From NCBI RefSeq assembly GCF_026210795.1, contig NC_089442.1, positions 1,364,001 to 1,428,000 on the forward strand: 64,000 nucleotides of DNA. The letters are read 5' to 3'. This document shows, in pieces, positions 36,190 to 49,668 of the stretch. The DNA is from Rhizophagus irregularis (lineage: Eukaryota > Glomeromycota > Glomeromycetes > Glomerales > Glomeraceae). Made by a program: the position numbers and the translations under genes. Each line of letters begins with the position of its first letter. Position 1 is the first letter of the stretch. The notes under the pieces were generated by a model. It saw only the letters and a list, made by a program, of their open reading frames with translations, was not told the origin of the DNA and ran no database searches.

Positions 36190-36830
36190 TACATTTATTA
36201 ATATCTGGTAGGACGCCCTTTGGCCTTAACTACAGCTTGGACACGTCTGCTCGTACCTTCGACAAACCACTCTTCCTCCAACAAATTGAATAATTCAACC
36301 TCGTTTTTTGGCCTACGAATGTGACGCTCTAATTCATCCCAAATATTTTTAATTGGGTTTAAATCGGGGCCAGGGAAGTTGATCAATATTATTATCTGAA
36401 ATCCAACGCAAAGTTGATCTTGCACGATGAATTTGAGCGTTATCATCTTGAAATATATAATTATTTTGATTGTAAATAAGGTAATAAGTGGTTATTTAAG
36501 ACATTAATATAATCATTTGCGTTCTCTCTACCATGAACTTGAACTAGAGGTCCCATACCAAATCATACCAAATGAACTGAAATATCCTCAAACCATGTCA
36601 CCCTTACGGTCTGATTTAAAGGTTGGAACTAAACAATCAACATTATATTTTTCTTCGGGTTTCCTCCAAACATAATCACGGCCATCTCCTTCAAACACTT
36701 CAAACCGCGACTTGTCACTCCATATAATAAAATTCCACCAACTCGGCCACAAAATCCTTCTTTGTGTAGATAATGCTATATAGTACGAGAACATACATTG
36801 GTAGACGTTGATTCAACAAATTAATTAGTT
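36190..36830 (-). mobile_element. Dead Tc1/mariner-type transposase
   Basis: On the minus strand three blocks match Tc1 transposases: WSDKSRFEVFEGDGRDYVW with YNVDCLVPTFK (36770-36600), GPLVQVHGRENANDYINVL (about 36560-36490), a QDDNAQIHRA-type stretch, and PGPDLNPIKNIWDELERHI (about 36375-36300). These hold the first, second and third acidic catalytic sites of the DD-E/D domain in different frames. At least three frame changes or stops separate them, so the element is inactive. Inverted ends were not found. Confidence 0.75.
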
Positions 36831-36954
36831 AAAATATTTATGGAAGATTTTACTAAACGAACAAGGTGACGTCAAATAATAGTAAGGTATGCTTAAAATT
36901 GTAAATAGTTTGAAATCTTTAGTGCATAGCTCTAGTGTAGTATAATGTAAAAAA

Positions 36955-37165
36955 GAGACTAATTAGTGGTAGCAATAAGCAAAAGCGCGGAAGCCAGGCG
37001 TGAGGATACGATAGAGGACCCCTCGGGGAGTACCCCCTCATGACATATACCAAAGCGTTGATCGCTTAAGCGCTGGAGCTGCTTTTATGGAGAGACTGGC
37101 CTTCCCGGATGAGGGTTGGCCTATGTATCTTCGACACATGAAAGACCTTTTTTGTTTTTTATTTT
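36955..37165. repeat. Short interspersed repeat, copy 3
   Basis: AGCGCGGAAGCCAGGCGTG, GATACGATAGAGGACCCCTC, CATGACATATACCAAAGCGTT and GGCCTTCCCGGATGAGGG match the copies at 35815-36075. It is locally GC-rich. An 87-codon minus-strand frame (37301-37038) across it is a repeat translation. A GGAGGAGATACC and CCTCTCCCC stretch follows up to 37300. Confidence 0.55.
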
Positions 37166-37714
37166 TTTTTTCCTTTTCGAGTAGTTCATTCGTGTTGACT
37201 AGACTACCCTCTCCCCTTCCATAATAGGTATCTCCTCCTCCTTCAAGAGACCCACGAGGATGGCGCGCATGACCAGTTAAATATTTACCACCTCTCATCA
37301 AGCTCTAGCTCTATTGAAGCATAGTCCAAAGATTTAACCAAGTATTTTACGTTTAAAATTCATATCTTTTGAGAAATTAATAGATGAACATTAAAAACAT
37401 GAAAAATAAAAGAGCTCTTTGGTCTAATTGTAAAAATAGCTCTTTGTACACGAGAGCGTTGAAACCTAAATTGAATTAAATTATTTAAATAATATAAATA
37501 TATCGCAAGTGCGATTTTATGGTTACATGATGATAAGGAAAATCTTGTAAATACATTCCCATCGTTCAATAATTTATATTGCAGAATTAGTAACAGACGA
37601 ACCAGCCTTCAAAAAATATGCGAAACAAGATATAATTTTGACGATTATCTCACTCTTTATTAAAATATGTAATATACTTCAGATTCAATGTTATAATTTT
37701 ATATCATCAAATTA

Positions 37715-39235
37715 TTAATTTGATTCATTTAATTCATGTTGCAGAAATTGTGCGATTGCGGAACTATCGCTAAACTTTACATCAGGAATATCTTTTGTAT
37801 AAGAATTAAGTAGTCGAGATGTATAAATAGCTTGTGGATGAGTAGTTGATGGGTTATTTTTAACAGATGAAAGATTTGCTTTTCTATATTCTTCCATTTT
37901 TTCGAATTCCTTTTTCATTTCATAATCTGATTCTTCTATTCCACTTATAAATCTAATAATTCAGATATTTCTAGGATTGGATCTATTGATTGGATCTGCA
38001 TCCCAACACTTTTTCATCAAGTTAATATAACATTTTGGTGCTTCTAACTCATCTATTTCAGGTCTTTTTCCACAGCATATTATACTTAGTGCTAGATCTC
38101 TATCATGCGCACAGTTGTCAAAAGGTTGTCTCCTAGTTGCTAGAAAATACATAATCATACCAAAGCTATATATATCCGCTGCTTTAGTATAAGGCTTTCC
38201 TACTAATACTTCAGGAGCTACATAAGGTGGCATAACTCCATAAATTTTTGTATGATCTGTATTATTAGCTTCTCCACATAATCCCATGTCTGAAATATGT
38301 GGCGTTATATCATTAATTAATATATTTCCCGTATGAAGATCACGATGAACCAACCGTTTCTCATGTATTTCTTTAAGAGCATCATTAATATCAATTAATG
38401 TTCGTACTATATTTTTCCAATTAAAAATTCACGATTTTTAATCATGTAATTGTTAACATTTCCACCTGATGCATATTGAAGAACCATAATATAATCTTTT
38501 GTATCAGAATTTTGGGATATTCCATATTTTTTAATAATATTACTACTATACTTATTTGAATATACTATAATCTACCAAATAAAAATATATATATAAATAA
38601 AAAAAATAAAAATAAAAATAAAAATAAATTCACAGAGAAATTTCATACCTCATTCTGAAATTCGTTAGTCACAAATTTGTTAGATAAATCTTTCGAGTTA
38701 TGTAAAAATTTTAAAGCAATTATATCATCAACTGATCTTTTCCATTTCTTGTTTTTATAATCATAACGTAATGGACCATCCTTCCACATTGCTGAACATA
38801 CTGTAGCGAAACCACCTTTTTCTATTTCTTTAATATCATAAAATTGATCGTATGGTATCCATTCAAATATTATAAAACCTGGTTCATTAATTTGTACTTT
38901 TTGAATGAAATCATCAATTTTTTTATCCCCACTGGTCCAGTTTTTAAAATTTCTTTTAAATAATTTATTTGACAAGGTTGACATAATTCTCTATCTTTTT
39001 CATAATAAGAACATTGTATACATCGACCTTTAGGTTTAAGTTGCATTCTTTGAATAAAATCATCCCTTTCTTCAGTGGTCCAATTTGTAGAACTTTCTCT
39101 AAAATATTTAGCTTGACATGATTGACTCAGTTCTTTGTAACTTTCATTATAAGTACATTCTATACATTGACCTATATATCCCTCACTTATTCTGTTCTCT
39201 TGAGATGACTTTGTATTATCATTTGGGATTTCTTG
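37715..39235 (-). pseudogene. Decayed TKL-type kinase gene
   Basis: Read on the minus strand, 39235-38985 encodes two Cys modules (GQCIECTYNESYKELSQSC and GRCIQCSYYEKDRELCQPC), each followed by a NWT-x-x-x-x-x-x-D-FIQ stretch. Next come EWIPYDQFYDI, KGGFATV, IALKFLHNS, a phase-0 intron after QNE (from 38648 down), LQYASGGNVNNY, HRDLHTGN, DMG in place of DFG, APE, and the HPQAIYTSR tail ending near 37715. Frame breaks lie between the second Cys module and NWTSGDKK, near 38420 in a poly-T run, and just after the CWDADP region near 37961. The family differs from kinases 1-3 in its Cys modules. Assembly error is possible, but several breaks favour decay. Confidence 0.7.
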
Positions 39236-39239
39236 ACTT

Positions 39240-41006
39240 TCTTAAATTTCTTGGGTATAAAATTTTTGAATTTAAGTTTCTTAAATTTGAAATTCATGAT
39301 TACAAAAGAAAACATATTCGGCGTTTAATTAGGAGCTACTTAAAAGCAATGATCGCTGCATTTTTGTTTACTTGATCGTATGACCAATGATGAAACAATT
39401 GTATAACGTCAAAAGTCCCGAGTTTTACGGAGATCCCAATCATGGCCTGCCGCGCTATTATATTCGATGTTTAGTTTAGGGTAAGATACATTTTTTTCGC
39501 ATTCTTTAACATAATAATAGAACGTGTATATCCGAAGGGGGATATATATTTAGGATTTAAGGATCCTTTTTTTTTAAAAAAAAATAAAAAAATCTCTTCT
39601 ATTTATTTAAAAAAATATATATATATATATTTTGATATTTATTTTTGATTCGAGTTTTAGGAAAATATGTCAAGACAGAGACCTCGACGACTTTAATTTT
39701 GGAGTCAGATTGAAAGAATTTTCATTATTTTTCTTTCATTTAGCAAGTACAATATTGATATAATTTAGAAACTTTTAGTTGATGCGTTACATCAAATTCT
39801 AAATTCCATAATTGAAAAAAGAAACTTCTGTTGATCTATTGGAAAAATACGGAAAATTAAATCCATGAAATTTTAAGGAATTCTTAGAATGTTAAGAAAT
39901 TCTATAACAAATTGTATTAAAATCAAAAAATACATTTTAAAACTTATATTTTTTTTTTTTTGAAATTCTGTGCCTATATCGATATTATTTTTCATTCCAA
40001 AGAAGTTTTTTTCCTGAGAAAAATTTAACCGCCCTTAAACGCCATAATTTCAACGATTATCCGGAAAAAATCAAAATCATATTTAAAGTAACTATTGTGT
40101 AAATAATTTATATTGTAAAAATTCCCATTAACGTTAAACACAATAACACGCTTTACTGCTTTACGATAAAAAAAAAAAGTTTTTGAACCTACATTTTTTT
40201 TTATGCAGTTTCCTTTTTTGATTATTTCATTCATTACATCTCTCATTGTTTAAATGTGAAACTATTTTGGGAACTAACTAAAAGAAAATAGTAAATAATT
40301 TTTTAAAATAAAGAACTAGTTAATATTATACTGTATATACTGTAGGTTTATAATAATGAATTATTCATGGATTTATTAAAGTACCTTTATTGAAATTCTT
40401 TTAAAGCGTGATTATTTGAATTTAAATGAGATTGAATTTTGGAATGGTTTAAATTAAATGGTGATTAGAACAAGATCAAGAATTTAATAAATGGAATAAA
40501 GTGTGAATATAATCATTCATAAAAGTATTTCCATAATTAGATTTTATGAAATTAAACTTTTTTGATCATATTAATAAAGTTAAATCCTAATGAAAAGATT
40601 TTGTCAAGAACTGCTAATGTGAATCCCGAATATAAACAAATACTAAACTTTATAATTAGATCAGGTGTGGCATTATCAGCACAAATTAGAAATCCTTCTC
40701 ATCTATTTAAGGAATAAATTAAGTGAAAAAAAAAATATCGTACTTAATCGATTTCTTTCTTTTTTCTCTCGATCATATGCTGCTGTGTTTATTTTTAAAG
40801 AAGAAAATTTCCCATGTCTATTTTTAAATTATTAATCAAATGAACTCATTTTGACATTAAAAAAACGAATGGCGTGTGATAATTTCTTGAAACGTTTTAA
40901 CTTTGATTATGTTATGTATATAATCAATAATCTATTTAAGCGACTTGTTCTTAAAAACTTGCACAATAATTTTTTTTCAAAAAAAATAAAAAATTTAAAA
41001 AAAAAA
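39240..41006. other. Intergenic, with a weak BACK-domain relic
   Basis: Mostly AT-rich and featureless. A possible relic lies at 40388-40710 and is listed separately. The DNA at 40741-40860 resembles 32620-32680 plus 33060-33095, the 5' flank of the BTB relic, which shows that both descend from one duplicated BTB locus. Confidence 0.45.
40388..40710 (+). pseudogene. Possible relic of a BACK domain
   Basis: The stretch after 40395 reads like LLKR-DYLNLNEIEFWNGL and, with a frame change, IKW, matching the family motif LLKRDDLQIEEIVVWD-LIKWG. A later part (40570-40708) reads LNPNEKILSRTANVNPEYKQIL and ends SHLFKE. Stops and shifts are frequent. It lies just upstream of the intact BTB pair at 41007-44492. 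Alternatively it is a chance match in AT-rich DNA. Confidence 0.35.
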
Positions 41007-42529
41007 ATGGATACAAAATTTCACGACGATCTTGCACAAGATCTTTCGTTAATGTTAAATAATTCAGATGATTATAATGTAATTATTCAAGTTGGAGAAA
41101 ATCATAATATGAAAGAATTTCGTATCCATTCAAATATCTTGAGAGCTCGTTCACCTTATTTCAAGAATGCACTTTCTACACTTTCGGGTAGGTCTTCTAA
41201 AAGGAAGACTGATAATTCTAAAAGAAATGACATTATTGAATTTAAAAAACCAAATATTAACCCTAATTCTTTCGAATTAATTCTCAAGTACGTAGTTGAA
41301 GTTTTCTTATTTTTAATAAAGTCATTTTGGTATAATTAATACTTTTTATTACAATTATAAAAAGGTACATTTATACGGGTGAAGTAGATTTATCTAAACA
41401 ACCAGGCGAAGATATTCTTGGAGTTTTGGTTGCATCAGATGAACTTCAACTCGGAAAATTATTTGATCACGTTCAAGATCATTTAATTGAAAAACAATCA
41501 GTCTGGGTTAAACAAAATTATGTTCTTGTTCTTCATACAATTTTCAAATTATCTAATTGTAAAAAATTGCAGGATCATTGTATTAAATCTATCTGTGCAG
41601 ACCCAAAACCATTTATTACTTCAGAAAATTTTCCATCTCTTGATAGGGATATTGTGTATGAATTACTTAAACGTGACGATTTACAAATTGAAGAAGCTGT
41701 TGCTTGGGATCATTTGATTAAATGGGGTATCGAACAAACTCCTGGCTTAGGAAGTAAGAATAACGATAGAGCTAAATGGAGCGACAGTAATTATAAAGCG
41801 TTAAAAAGAACGTTAAGTCATTTTATTCCTCTAATTCGATTTGTGGAAATTTCTCCTGCTGATTTTTATGATAAAGTTCGTCCCTATAAAGCTGTTATCC
41901 CTGAATATATTTATGAAGATATTACTGAATTCTATTATAAAAATACTTTACCAGAAGCCACTATTTTACCGCCACGAAATGCTAAGGTCCGAATTGAATC
42001 AAAGCTTATTAAACTAAATCTTGCCGGTATAATTGCTGGCTGGATCGAAAGAAGAAATGAAAAAGAATTATCACACAAGTACAATTTTGATCCTCTTTAT
42101 CGTAGTAGCCAGGATGGGGTTAATACTAACACATTTCGAACTAAATGTAATAATCAAGGTCCATGTTTAGTATTAGTCAAACATCAACAATCAGCAAAGA
42201 TTTATGGAGGTTACAATCCACTTGGATTTATGGGTTACGGTGGACAATGGTGTAATACAACTGAAAGTTTTATATTTTCTTTTGAAAATGGCAGAGATAT
42301 TCAAAACATGAAAATAAGTCGTGTAAATAATGGCTATAATAATTATGCAATATACGAGGATTACAATCAGGGATTTAACTTTGGTAACGTATTTTATATG
42401 AATAGTGATCAAATATATTTTAATAATAATGGCTATTATGATGGTAACATTAATAATGTTGGAAGTCCATACCTAAATATTAATTTTGTTCCGGAGGAAA
42501 TTGAAGTCTTTAAAATAACTACTTCGTGA
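41007..42529 (+). CDS. BTB-BACK-TLDc protein, first of a tandem pair
   Basis: Predicted protein of 481 residues, exons 41007-41287 and 41365-42529. I chose ATG 41007 because the MDTKFHDDLAQDLS start lines up with all paralogues; a longer in-frame start at 40851 would add an unrelated Lys-rich leader. BTB: IQVGENHNMKEFRIHSNILRA; BACK: KRDDLQIEEAVAWDHLIKWG, FYDKVRPYK; TLDc: KIYGGYNPLGF, SFIFSFENGRDIQNMKISR. A short Ser/Arg/Lys-rich insert (GRSSKRKTDNSKR) near residue 65 of BTB is specific to this copy. Its closest relative is the next gene downstream. Confidence 0.88.
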
Positions 42530-42980
42530 TTCAATTAATTAAATATAGTCAAAAAATAACTATATTATAATTTGTCCATAACAAAAGAGTATTTTCCCAC
42601 ATGTACTGTAATTACATACAGTAAATGACATATTTCACATACTTCACATACAAAGCATTCTCTTATTCATGATAATCATAAATAATACAGTGTGTTTAAC
42701 TATAAACGATCATTTTGTGGGAAGATTACTATCGTAACGTCTAATTATGTAATTATTTCATCATATGATATATGTTGCTAAATTTTCTCATGATTATGAA
42801 CAATTAAAATTTACCTCAATATGACGTCAATAAAATGAGGAGCGTGTGATAATTTATTAGAACATTCTTTTTGATCTTCTTAATTCAGAAATTTTAATCA
42901 ATTTAATCAATATTTTTGTATATTTATATCAAAAAAAAGAGATAGAACTAAATAAAAAAAATAAAAAAAATAAAAAAAAG

Positions 42981-44492
42981 ATGGATTCAGAATTACACAA
43001 AGATCTTTTAAAAGATTACTCGTCAATGTTGTATGATTCAGAAGATCATGATGTAATTATTCAAGTGGGAGAAGATCATAATACTAAAGATTTTCGAATA
43101 CATTCAAATATTTTACGAGCTCGTTCTCCTTATTTCAGGAATGAGCTTTCGACTAAATGGGGAAGCAATAATAGTAATAATTTTAAAAGAGGTTATACTA
43201 CGATGCTTAAAAAACCTCATATCAGTCCAAACGTTTTTGAAATAATTCTCAAGTAAGTAATTATTTAATATCAATGTAATTATTTATATGAATATTTTTT
43301 TTTTTTTAAAAAAAAAAATCAATTTAATATAATTAGGTATATTTATACGGGTGAAGCTGATTTATGTAAGAAATCTGGAGAAGATATTTTTGGAGTTTTG
43401 ATCACATCAGCTGAATTTCTTCTCGAAAAATTATTTAATTATGTTCAAGATCATATAATTAAAAAACAGACGATTTGGATAAAACAAAATTTCGCTTATG
43501 TTTTTTATACAACTTTTAAACTTGAAAATTGCGAAAAATTGCAGGATTATTGTATGGAATGTATGAGTGAAGATCCACAATTATTTACTTCAAAAAATTT
43601 TCCATCACTTGAAGAAGATATTCTTTATAACTTACTTAAACGAGACGACTTGCAGATCGAAGAAATTGTTGCTTGGGATTTTTTAATTAATTGGGGTATT
43701 GAACAAATTTCTGGTTTGGGAAGCGATAGAACAGATTGGAGTGAAGATGATTACGAAGCATTAAAGGGAACTATAAGTCAATTTATTCCTCTTATTCGGT
43801 TTATGGATATTTCTCCCGCAGATTTTTACGATAAAGTTCGTCCTTATAAACCTGCTATTCCTCTTCATATTTATGAAGAATTAGAAGAATTCTATTATAA
43901 AAAAACTTTGTCAAAAACCGAAATCTTACCGCCACGAATTGGAAAACTAAAAATCGAATCAAATCTTATAAATTCAAAACTAGCTAATATAATTGCTAGT
44001 TGGATCGATAAAAAAGATTTAAACAATATATCATCCAGTGACAAGTACAATTTTGATCTTCTTTATCGTGGTAGCGAGGATGGAATTAATTCAAAGTCAT
44101 TTCGTGTTAAATGTAATTACCGAGGTTCTTGCTTAGTATTAGTTAAAAAAAAAAAATCAACAGAAATTTACGGAGGGTATAATCCAATTGGATTTACAAA
44201 TTCTAATAGAAAATACCCTGCAAGTGATAGTTTTATATTTTCTTTCGAAAATGGTGAAGATATTCAAAATATGAAAATAAGTCGTGTGAATAGTAAATGT
44301 ATTAATTATGCGATATGCGAGCAACATAACAACGGATTTAATTTTGGCAATACATTTTATTTTACGGGAGGTCATGTATTCTTTGGTAATTCCGATATTT
44401 ACGATAATATAGGAAATGTCTCAGAATTAAATATGAATCCTATACCAGAGGAAATTGAAGTTTTTAAAGTAACGTGTGTAAAAAAAAAATAA
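42981..44492 (+). CDS. BTB-BACK-TLDc protein, second of a tandem pair
   Basis: Predicted protein of 475 residues, exons 42981-43252 and 43337-44492. The domains are as in the 41007 gene: IQVGEDHNTKDFRIHSNILRA in BTB, KRDDLQIEEIVAWDFLINWG in BACK, and EIYGGYNPIGF with FSFENGEDIQNMKISRVN in TLDc. It starts 450 bases after its tandem neighbour in the same direction. Both promoters share a GGAGCGTGTGATAATTT- or GGCGTGTGATAATTT-type stretch about 100-140 bases before the ATG, so common regulation is plausible. The C-terminus ends in a lysine run. Confidence 0.88.
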
Positions 44493-44622
44493 TTTTTTTT
44501 TATTATAGAAATGTTGTAAATAAAAGATCAAATTAAAAAATAAACAAAATACAAATTATATCAATTTTCATGATTATTAAAGCCAAAATTTGTTGTTCCT
44601 GCCGTAAGTATAAGTTATAGAA

Positions 44623-45627
44623 TTAGTACGGATTCCATCTTACAGATCCTTTTACAGTCTTCATTGCAATTGGCAAAAAAGGTCTTCTAACTCGCGGAGT
44701 CGAAATAATTGAAATTGGTGGTATATCTTTCATGTAAAATTTCATCATTTCCTCGTAAACATTATGAGGAATAACAGCCTTATATGGACGAACGTTATCA
44801 TAAAAATCGGCGCGGCTAATTTTTGAGAATCTGATGAGAGGTATAAATTGACTTATGGCTTTTTTTAAATCTTCGTAATCGGTTTCATTCCATTTATCTC
44901 TATCACTTTTCAACAATGGAATTTGATTAATACCCCACTTGATTAAATGATTCCAAGCAATAACTTCATCAATATGCAAATCATCTCTTTTAAGTAATGA
45001 ATAGAAAATATTCTTATCAAGTGATGGAAAATTTTTTGAAGAGAAGAATTGGTGTGGATCTTCACAGATGGATGCAAGACAATGTTCTTGTAATTTCTTA
45101 CAATTAACATATTTAAAAACTATATTAAAGACAAAATCAAAATTTTGTTTAATCCAGGTCACTCGATTTTCAATTAAATAATCTTGAATATATTTAATTA
45201 ATTTCTCGAGTAGTAGTTCATCGGAAGCAATTAAAAGCTTGAAAATATCTATTCCTGATTTCTCGGATAAATCCGCTTCGTCTGTATAAATATACCTTTT
45301 TATTTATAATGAAAAGGATTAATTTTACTAAAATTATTTTTTTTTTTAACCTAATTAATACACAAAAAATCGCAAATACCTAAGAATTATTTCAAAAACG
45401 CCAGGATCAATATTTGGTTTTTTGTACTTAACCACGTCTTCGTTATTCCTTTTAGTAACCCATTTTTTCGAAAGTGCGATTTGAAAATAATTCGAACGAG
45501 CTCTCAATATATTAGAATGAGCAGGAAAGTCTCTTGTATTTTGATTTTCCCCAACTTGAATTATAACATTATGATCATCAGCAGTAGTTAACATCAATGA
45601 TAGGTCTTTTGAGATGCTATGTTCCAT
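44623..45627 (-). CDS. BTB-BACK protein lacking the TLDc domain
   Basis: Predicted protein of 306 residues, exons 45627-45380 and 45295-44623. The BTB part (IQVGENQNTRDFPAHSNILRA) and BACK part (KRDDLHIDEVIAWNHLIKWG, FYDNVRPYK) are intact and closely match the neighbours. After STPRVRRP the sequence leaves the family and stops at KGSVRWNPY, where paralogues continue for about 190 residues of TLDc. No TLDc remains are seen between the stop and the facing gene's end at 44492. A 3' deletion is the likely cause; the product could still bind partners through BTB. It converges with the tandem pair. Confidence 0.75.
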
Positions 45628-48283
45628 TTTTTTTTTAATGTATTTGCGTGTTTAGGATTATTTTGATAAAAAATTATAGTATCAGAGTTGATTAAAAATT
45701 ACGAAGCTTACGAAAGCCATTTTGTCTGTATCGCATAATACGTAATATTATTTAAATATTCACTAATTGAGGCGTATTTCCTGTTGATCTTTGTTTTGTT
45801 GTTGTTGTTGATAAGGATAACTTGAAAAAACTTGTAAGCATGTGAAAGTTTCCAAAAGTTTTATTAGTTGTGGTCATTTTTTCCGATTTTAGAAATGATA
45901 TATTTAGAAAAAAAAAGCAGATGGCCTCAATATTCATAAATAGCCCTGAATATATGTACCGATCATCACCTGACTCTTGCAGGTCAAAAATTTTTACATA
46001 AAATGGTTGAAACACGAAATTTAATACTTTTTTCATCTTATTTTAGAAGTGTAGTATGGATTAATCGAAACAGTGAATGACTATAGTCGTTTTTCGGTGA
46101 ATTACTATATTCACCGAATGACCATAGTCGTTTTTCGGTCATTTACCGAAAAACGATAAGCAACAATATAATGGTATTGTTTTTCTTTTTTTTAAAAAAA
46201 AAATGTATATTTATAAAATTGAAAATTTTTTAAATATCGAGTTTAAAAAAAAACTATATTTATACGTAATGATTTTAAGGTAAGAAGGGATAATAAACTT
46301 TTTGTTTTTAGAAATTATTATTATACGTATTTTCTAATAAATGAAAGTTTACATTTACGCAAACAGAAAAATTATTATAATCCTATTTACTTTATGAAAC
46401 TCTCCTCTTCGATCATTAATTCTGTAAGTAACAGAATATAAAATAAATTTATTTAGTTTTCAATTTATGTATGCCTTTACTTTGGTCATAGACATTTATA
46501 ATTCTAATATTTTGGTATATTTTTTTTTAAAATATTTAGAATTTAATTATTTTTTAATCCAATCATGGGGAAAATATTAGGGTCAAATAATTATTGTATG
46601 TAAAAATTATTTTTTTTCCTTTAATAACGAATAATTGTAAGTAATTTGTTAATAGTTTTAAATCCTGTTTGAATTTTTTATCGTTCCTAATTATATTGAA
46701 TTCTTATGATCACTTAGGCTGTTCCCGTTTAAGAAATATTGTTCGATTCTTTCTTGCTCCTAAGTGAATAAAACAATGGCGCTGGCCTTGTTAGACGCAA
46801 AAAAAATCAACTACTGGAAAGTACGAATACCGAACGCCGGCGGGTACCACGAAGTGGTAAGACGTAACGGTGACTTTTTTGAACGAAAAAAATCAATTGA
46901 TATTGTTAGAATACTTATCCGAATGTTAGATAAAGTGCTAACTAAAATGAAAGATTAGATTTGAACATGGATGTTTACATCAAATATAGATGAAAAAATT
47001 CTTCTTAATAAACATATCCATCATGTGAGAAGCGACTCTTATTCAAGGACGAGACGTTCATCTTGAGTAAAATCACGCGAAAGAGCATTCAAACCGATAT
47101 GTTGGAGTCTGATCTCATGAATACAGATTTTACAATATATCTTCTTCATCCTAAGAAAAGTGATACGAAGTTCTTCAAGAGTAAAGTCTTTTGAAAGCCA
47201 AACTTGATAAAAAAAAAGTGAATTTGAAATTTATTTTAATTCTTTTTGAAGAGTATGTCTCTAATCAACTGGAAATGTGCACTATCTCTGTCAAAAGTGG
47301 GATGGAACTTGAAATTGTTAAGTTAGGAGGTTTGGGCTTGTATAAATTTAACCGGTATATCCGGTAGACGATTAATAATCAACTTAGAACTGGTACGAAT
47401 CGGACTGTCTGACTGTCTAATTAAAACACAGCATTGTGATGTCTGTAAAACGGTGTTGACACAATATGATTTCTTATCAGAAATCTAATCAAGCGTGGGT
47501 AAACGTTTAAAGTAGTCATCTATTACCTTCATCTATTACCTAGCGAAACCACAACCGAGGGATGTGGCTTGGTAAAATCAGCGGGGAAAGAAGATTTTGT
47601 TGAACTTAACTCTAGTTTGACATTGTGAAAAGACAAAGAATTTGGTATAATATACCGAAAGCTTTATATCCTTTACTTTTGAAAAAATATAAGGATTAAG
47701 TTGTGTAATATAATAATTGTGGGATATTTTACATTGTAGTATGTTAAAATACTTAATGATTTATTAAGATTTACGAAAAAAAATTTTTTATTAGTGTGTT
47801 ATTTACATTTATAATACTTTCTGCAGTATATATATTAACTCGATTATGATTTTTCGAAAATCTAATTCATTTTGATTGATGGAAATAGTAGTAATAAATA
47901 ACAATTTCTTAAAAGGGAGACTATTTTGCGATAAGTGTGCATCTTGAAAATGAAACAATGGAATCGCCACCTTCAAATAAATTATTGTAGATTTAAAAAA
48001 AAATTTTTTTTTTTTTACAGTTTCATAGTAAAGTGTACGTTTTTTTTGTTTAACGGAGTTGAAAAAAATTTTATTATTATTTTAATTTTTACTTTTTGCC
48101 GCGTTAAATTAATTGTCGTGTTTCAATAAAATAGATAAATCAATAAATCAATAAACATAAATAAAATAAATCTTTTGATTTCTAAATCTGATAAATCTGA
48201 TTATAAAATATAAGAATCATCGAATAAAACGATGAAATTATAAATATGCAAATTTTCCCTTTTTCATTGATACGTGATTTAAA

Positions 48284-48640
48284 ATGGAACTTATAAATAA
48301 AAATTATAAAAATCCTTTCGATCCGATTCTCAAAATTAAAATCTAGCCCCATACTGATTATTATAATGATAAGTATTTTTCTTATTGTAAGCAGGAGTTA
48401 CCTAACAAAAAATAAACGTGAAATAAGTAAGACAAAGAAATCACAAAATATTCGAGAACGTCACAAAAATTGCTTGAAAATATTAATTATGTTTTAAGTA
48501 AATACCTACCTGTACATGAGTTTGGTTGCTTTAATTACCGTGAAGATCATTGCTTCGGATATGATGATTATAATGTGATTGTAAAATATTGTAAACTTGC
48601 GGAAATTCATATCAAGGAATAGATGTTCGATTTCGAGTAA
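48284..48640 (+). pseudogene. Relic of a zinc-ribbon kinase N-terminus
   Basis: It begins ATGGAACTTATAAAT and encodes NPFDP, then LKIKI before a stop, where kinases 1-3 have FDPTPKLKSSPIP. Further on are HKNCLKIL, and IVKYCKLAEIHIKE matching IVKYCKLCGKSLYQG. Frames change several times and nothing after the third Cys region is left. A TATAAATA box at 48239-48246 is kept 45 bases before the ATG, as in the intact genes. Confidence 0.7.
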
Positions 48641-49564
48641 AATCAACGCCACCTAATTCTTTAAAATTGTTGTATCAGTAATTTTTATCAATAACTATTT
48701 GTCCTCACTTGTAAATTTTTTAAATCATTTATAATCTACACGCATCAATTGCACCATTTAGTCCATTTACTATATGTATGATGTATCATTCATTCTCTTA
48801 CAAGAACGACGGAGTTATTGATCAGCCGTCAGCCAATCAACCAATCAACCAATAAGATTTTATCTCACGTGATGAGTCTGCTTCAAAAAGTAATAAATTT
48901 TTGTCGTCAATCTTTAATTAAAAATCAAATAACGTAATTTACGAAGAAAATAAATATTTTGCGTCCATGAAATAGATCGTCATCTATCGGTATGGTGCCG
49001 GGAATATTATCATCGATCATTAATATACTGGTAACAATACTCGTTATTAGATACTCGTTATGACATGAACTTTTTACATACATTTATATTAAGTAATCCA
49101 CCTACCTGACACTTTTAGTTAAGTTATAACAAAGTAATTTTTGTTATGATACTATTTAAAAAAACATTTAAATTTTTAATAAGTTCTCGTTCTCGATCGA
49201 TCGATATTGGAGACATACCAAACTTTATAGACTAGTTTCGCCCAAAACGCTCGTCGGTCATATAATCACATGTGCACAATAAAATATGTAAATACGTAAA
49301 AAAAAAAAAATTTATTTTTGATTGAAATGAAAAATCATTAAAGAATATATTATACAATCTCTCTTCTAACATCCCCCTTTCCCTCCTTCAATGTAAATAA
49401 TATTATTGAAATGTAAACCTATATGTGCAAACATTACAAATCCTAACTTTCAGTTCATTTTTTCTTGTTAATTTTACTAAATACTTCTTATAGACATTCC
49501 ACAATAATAATTTCAACAACTATTATATTTGTCAAGGTTTTTTACGATCTATTTTTGTGATAGT

Positions 49565-49668
49565 ATTCACGATGTAACCACCAGTTACTTCGATTTCGGT
49601 CATTCACAATGTACCTACTAGTTGCTTCGAATTCGGTCATTCACGATGTAACCACTAGTTGCTCCATT
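49565..49668. repeat. Small tandem repeat
   Basis: Two and a half units of about 46 bases share TTCACGATGTAACCACTAGTTG and CTTCGATTTCGGTCA. No coding meaning was found. Confidence 0.6.

Noticed and set aside
37038-37301. 87-codon minus-strand frame with GC-rich composition
   Set aside because: It overlaps an interspersed repeat and its composition follows the repeat; there is no domain and no paralogue outside it.
40851-41006. Upstream in-frame start for the BTB gene at 41007
   Set aside because: The extra 52 residues are Lys/Asn-rich, come from poly-A leader DNA and have no counterpart in paralogues.
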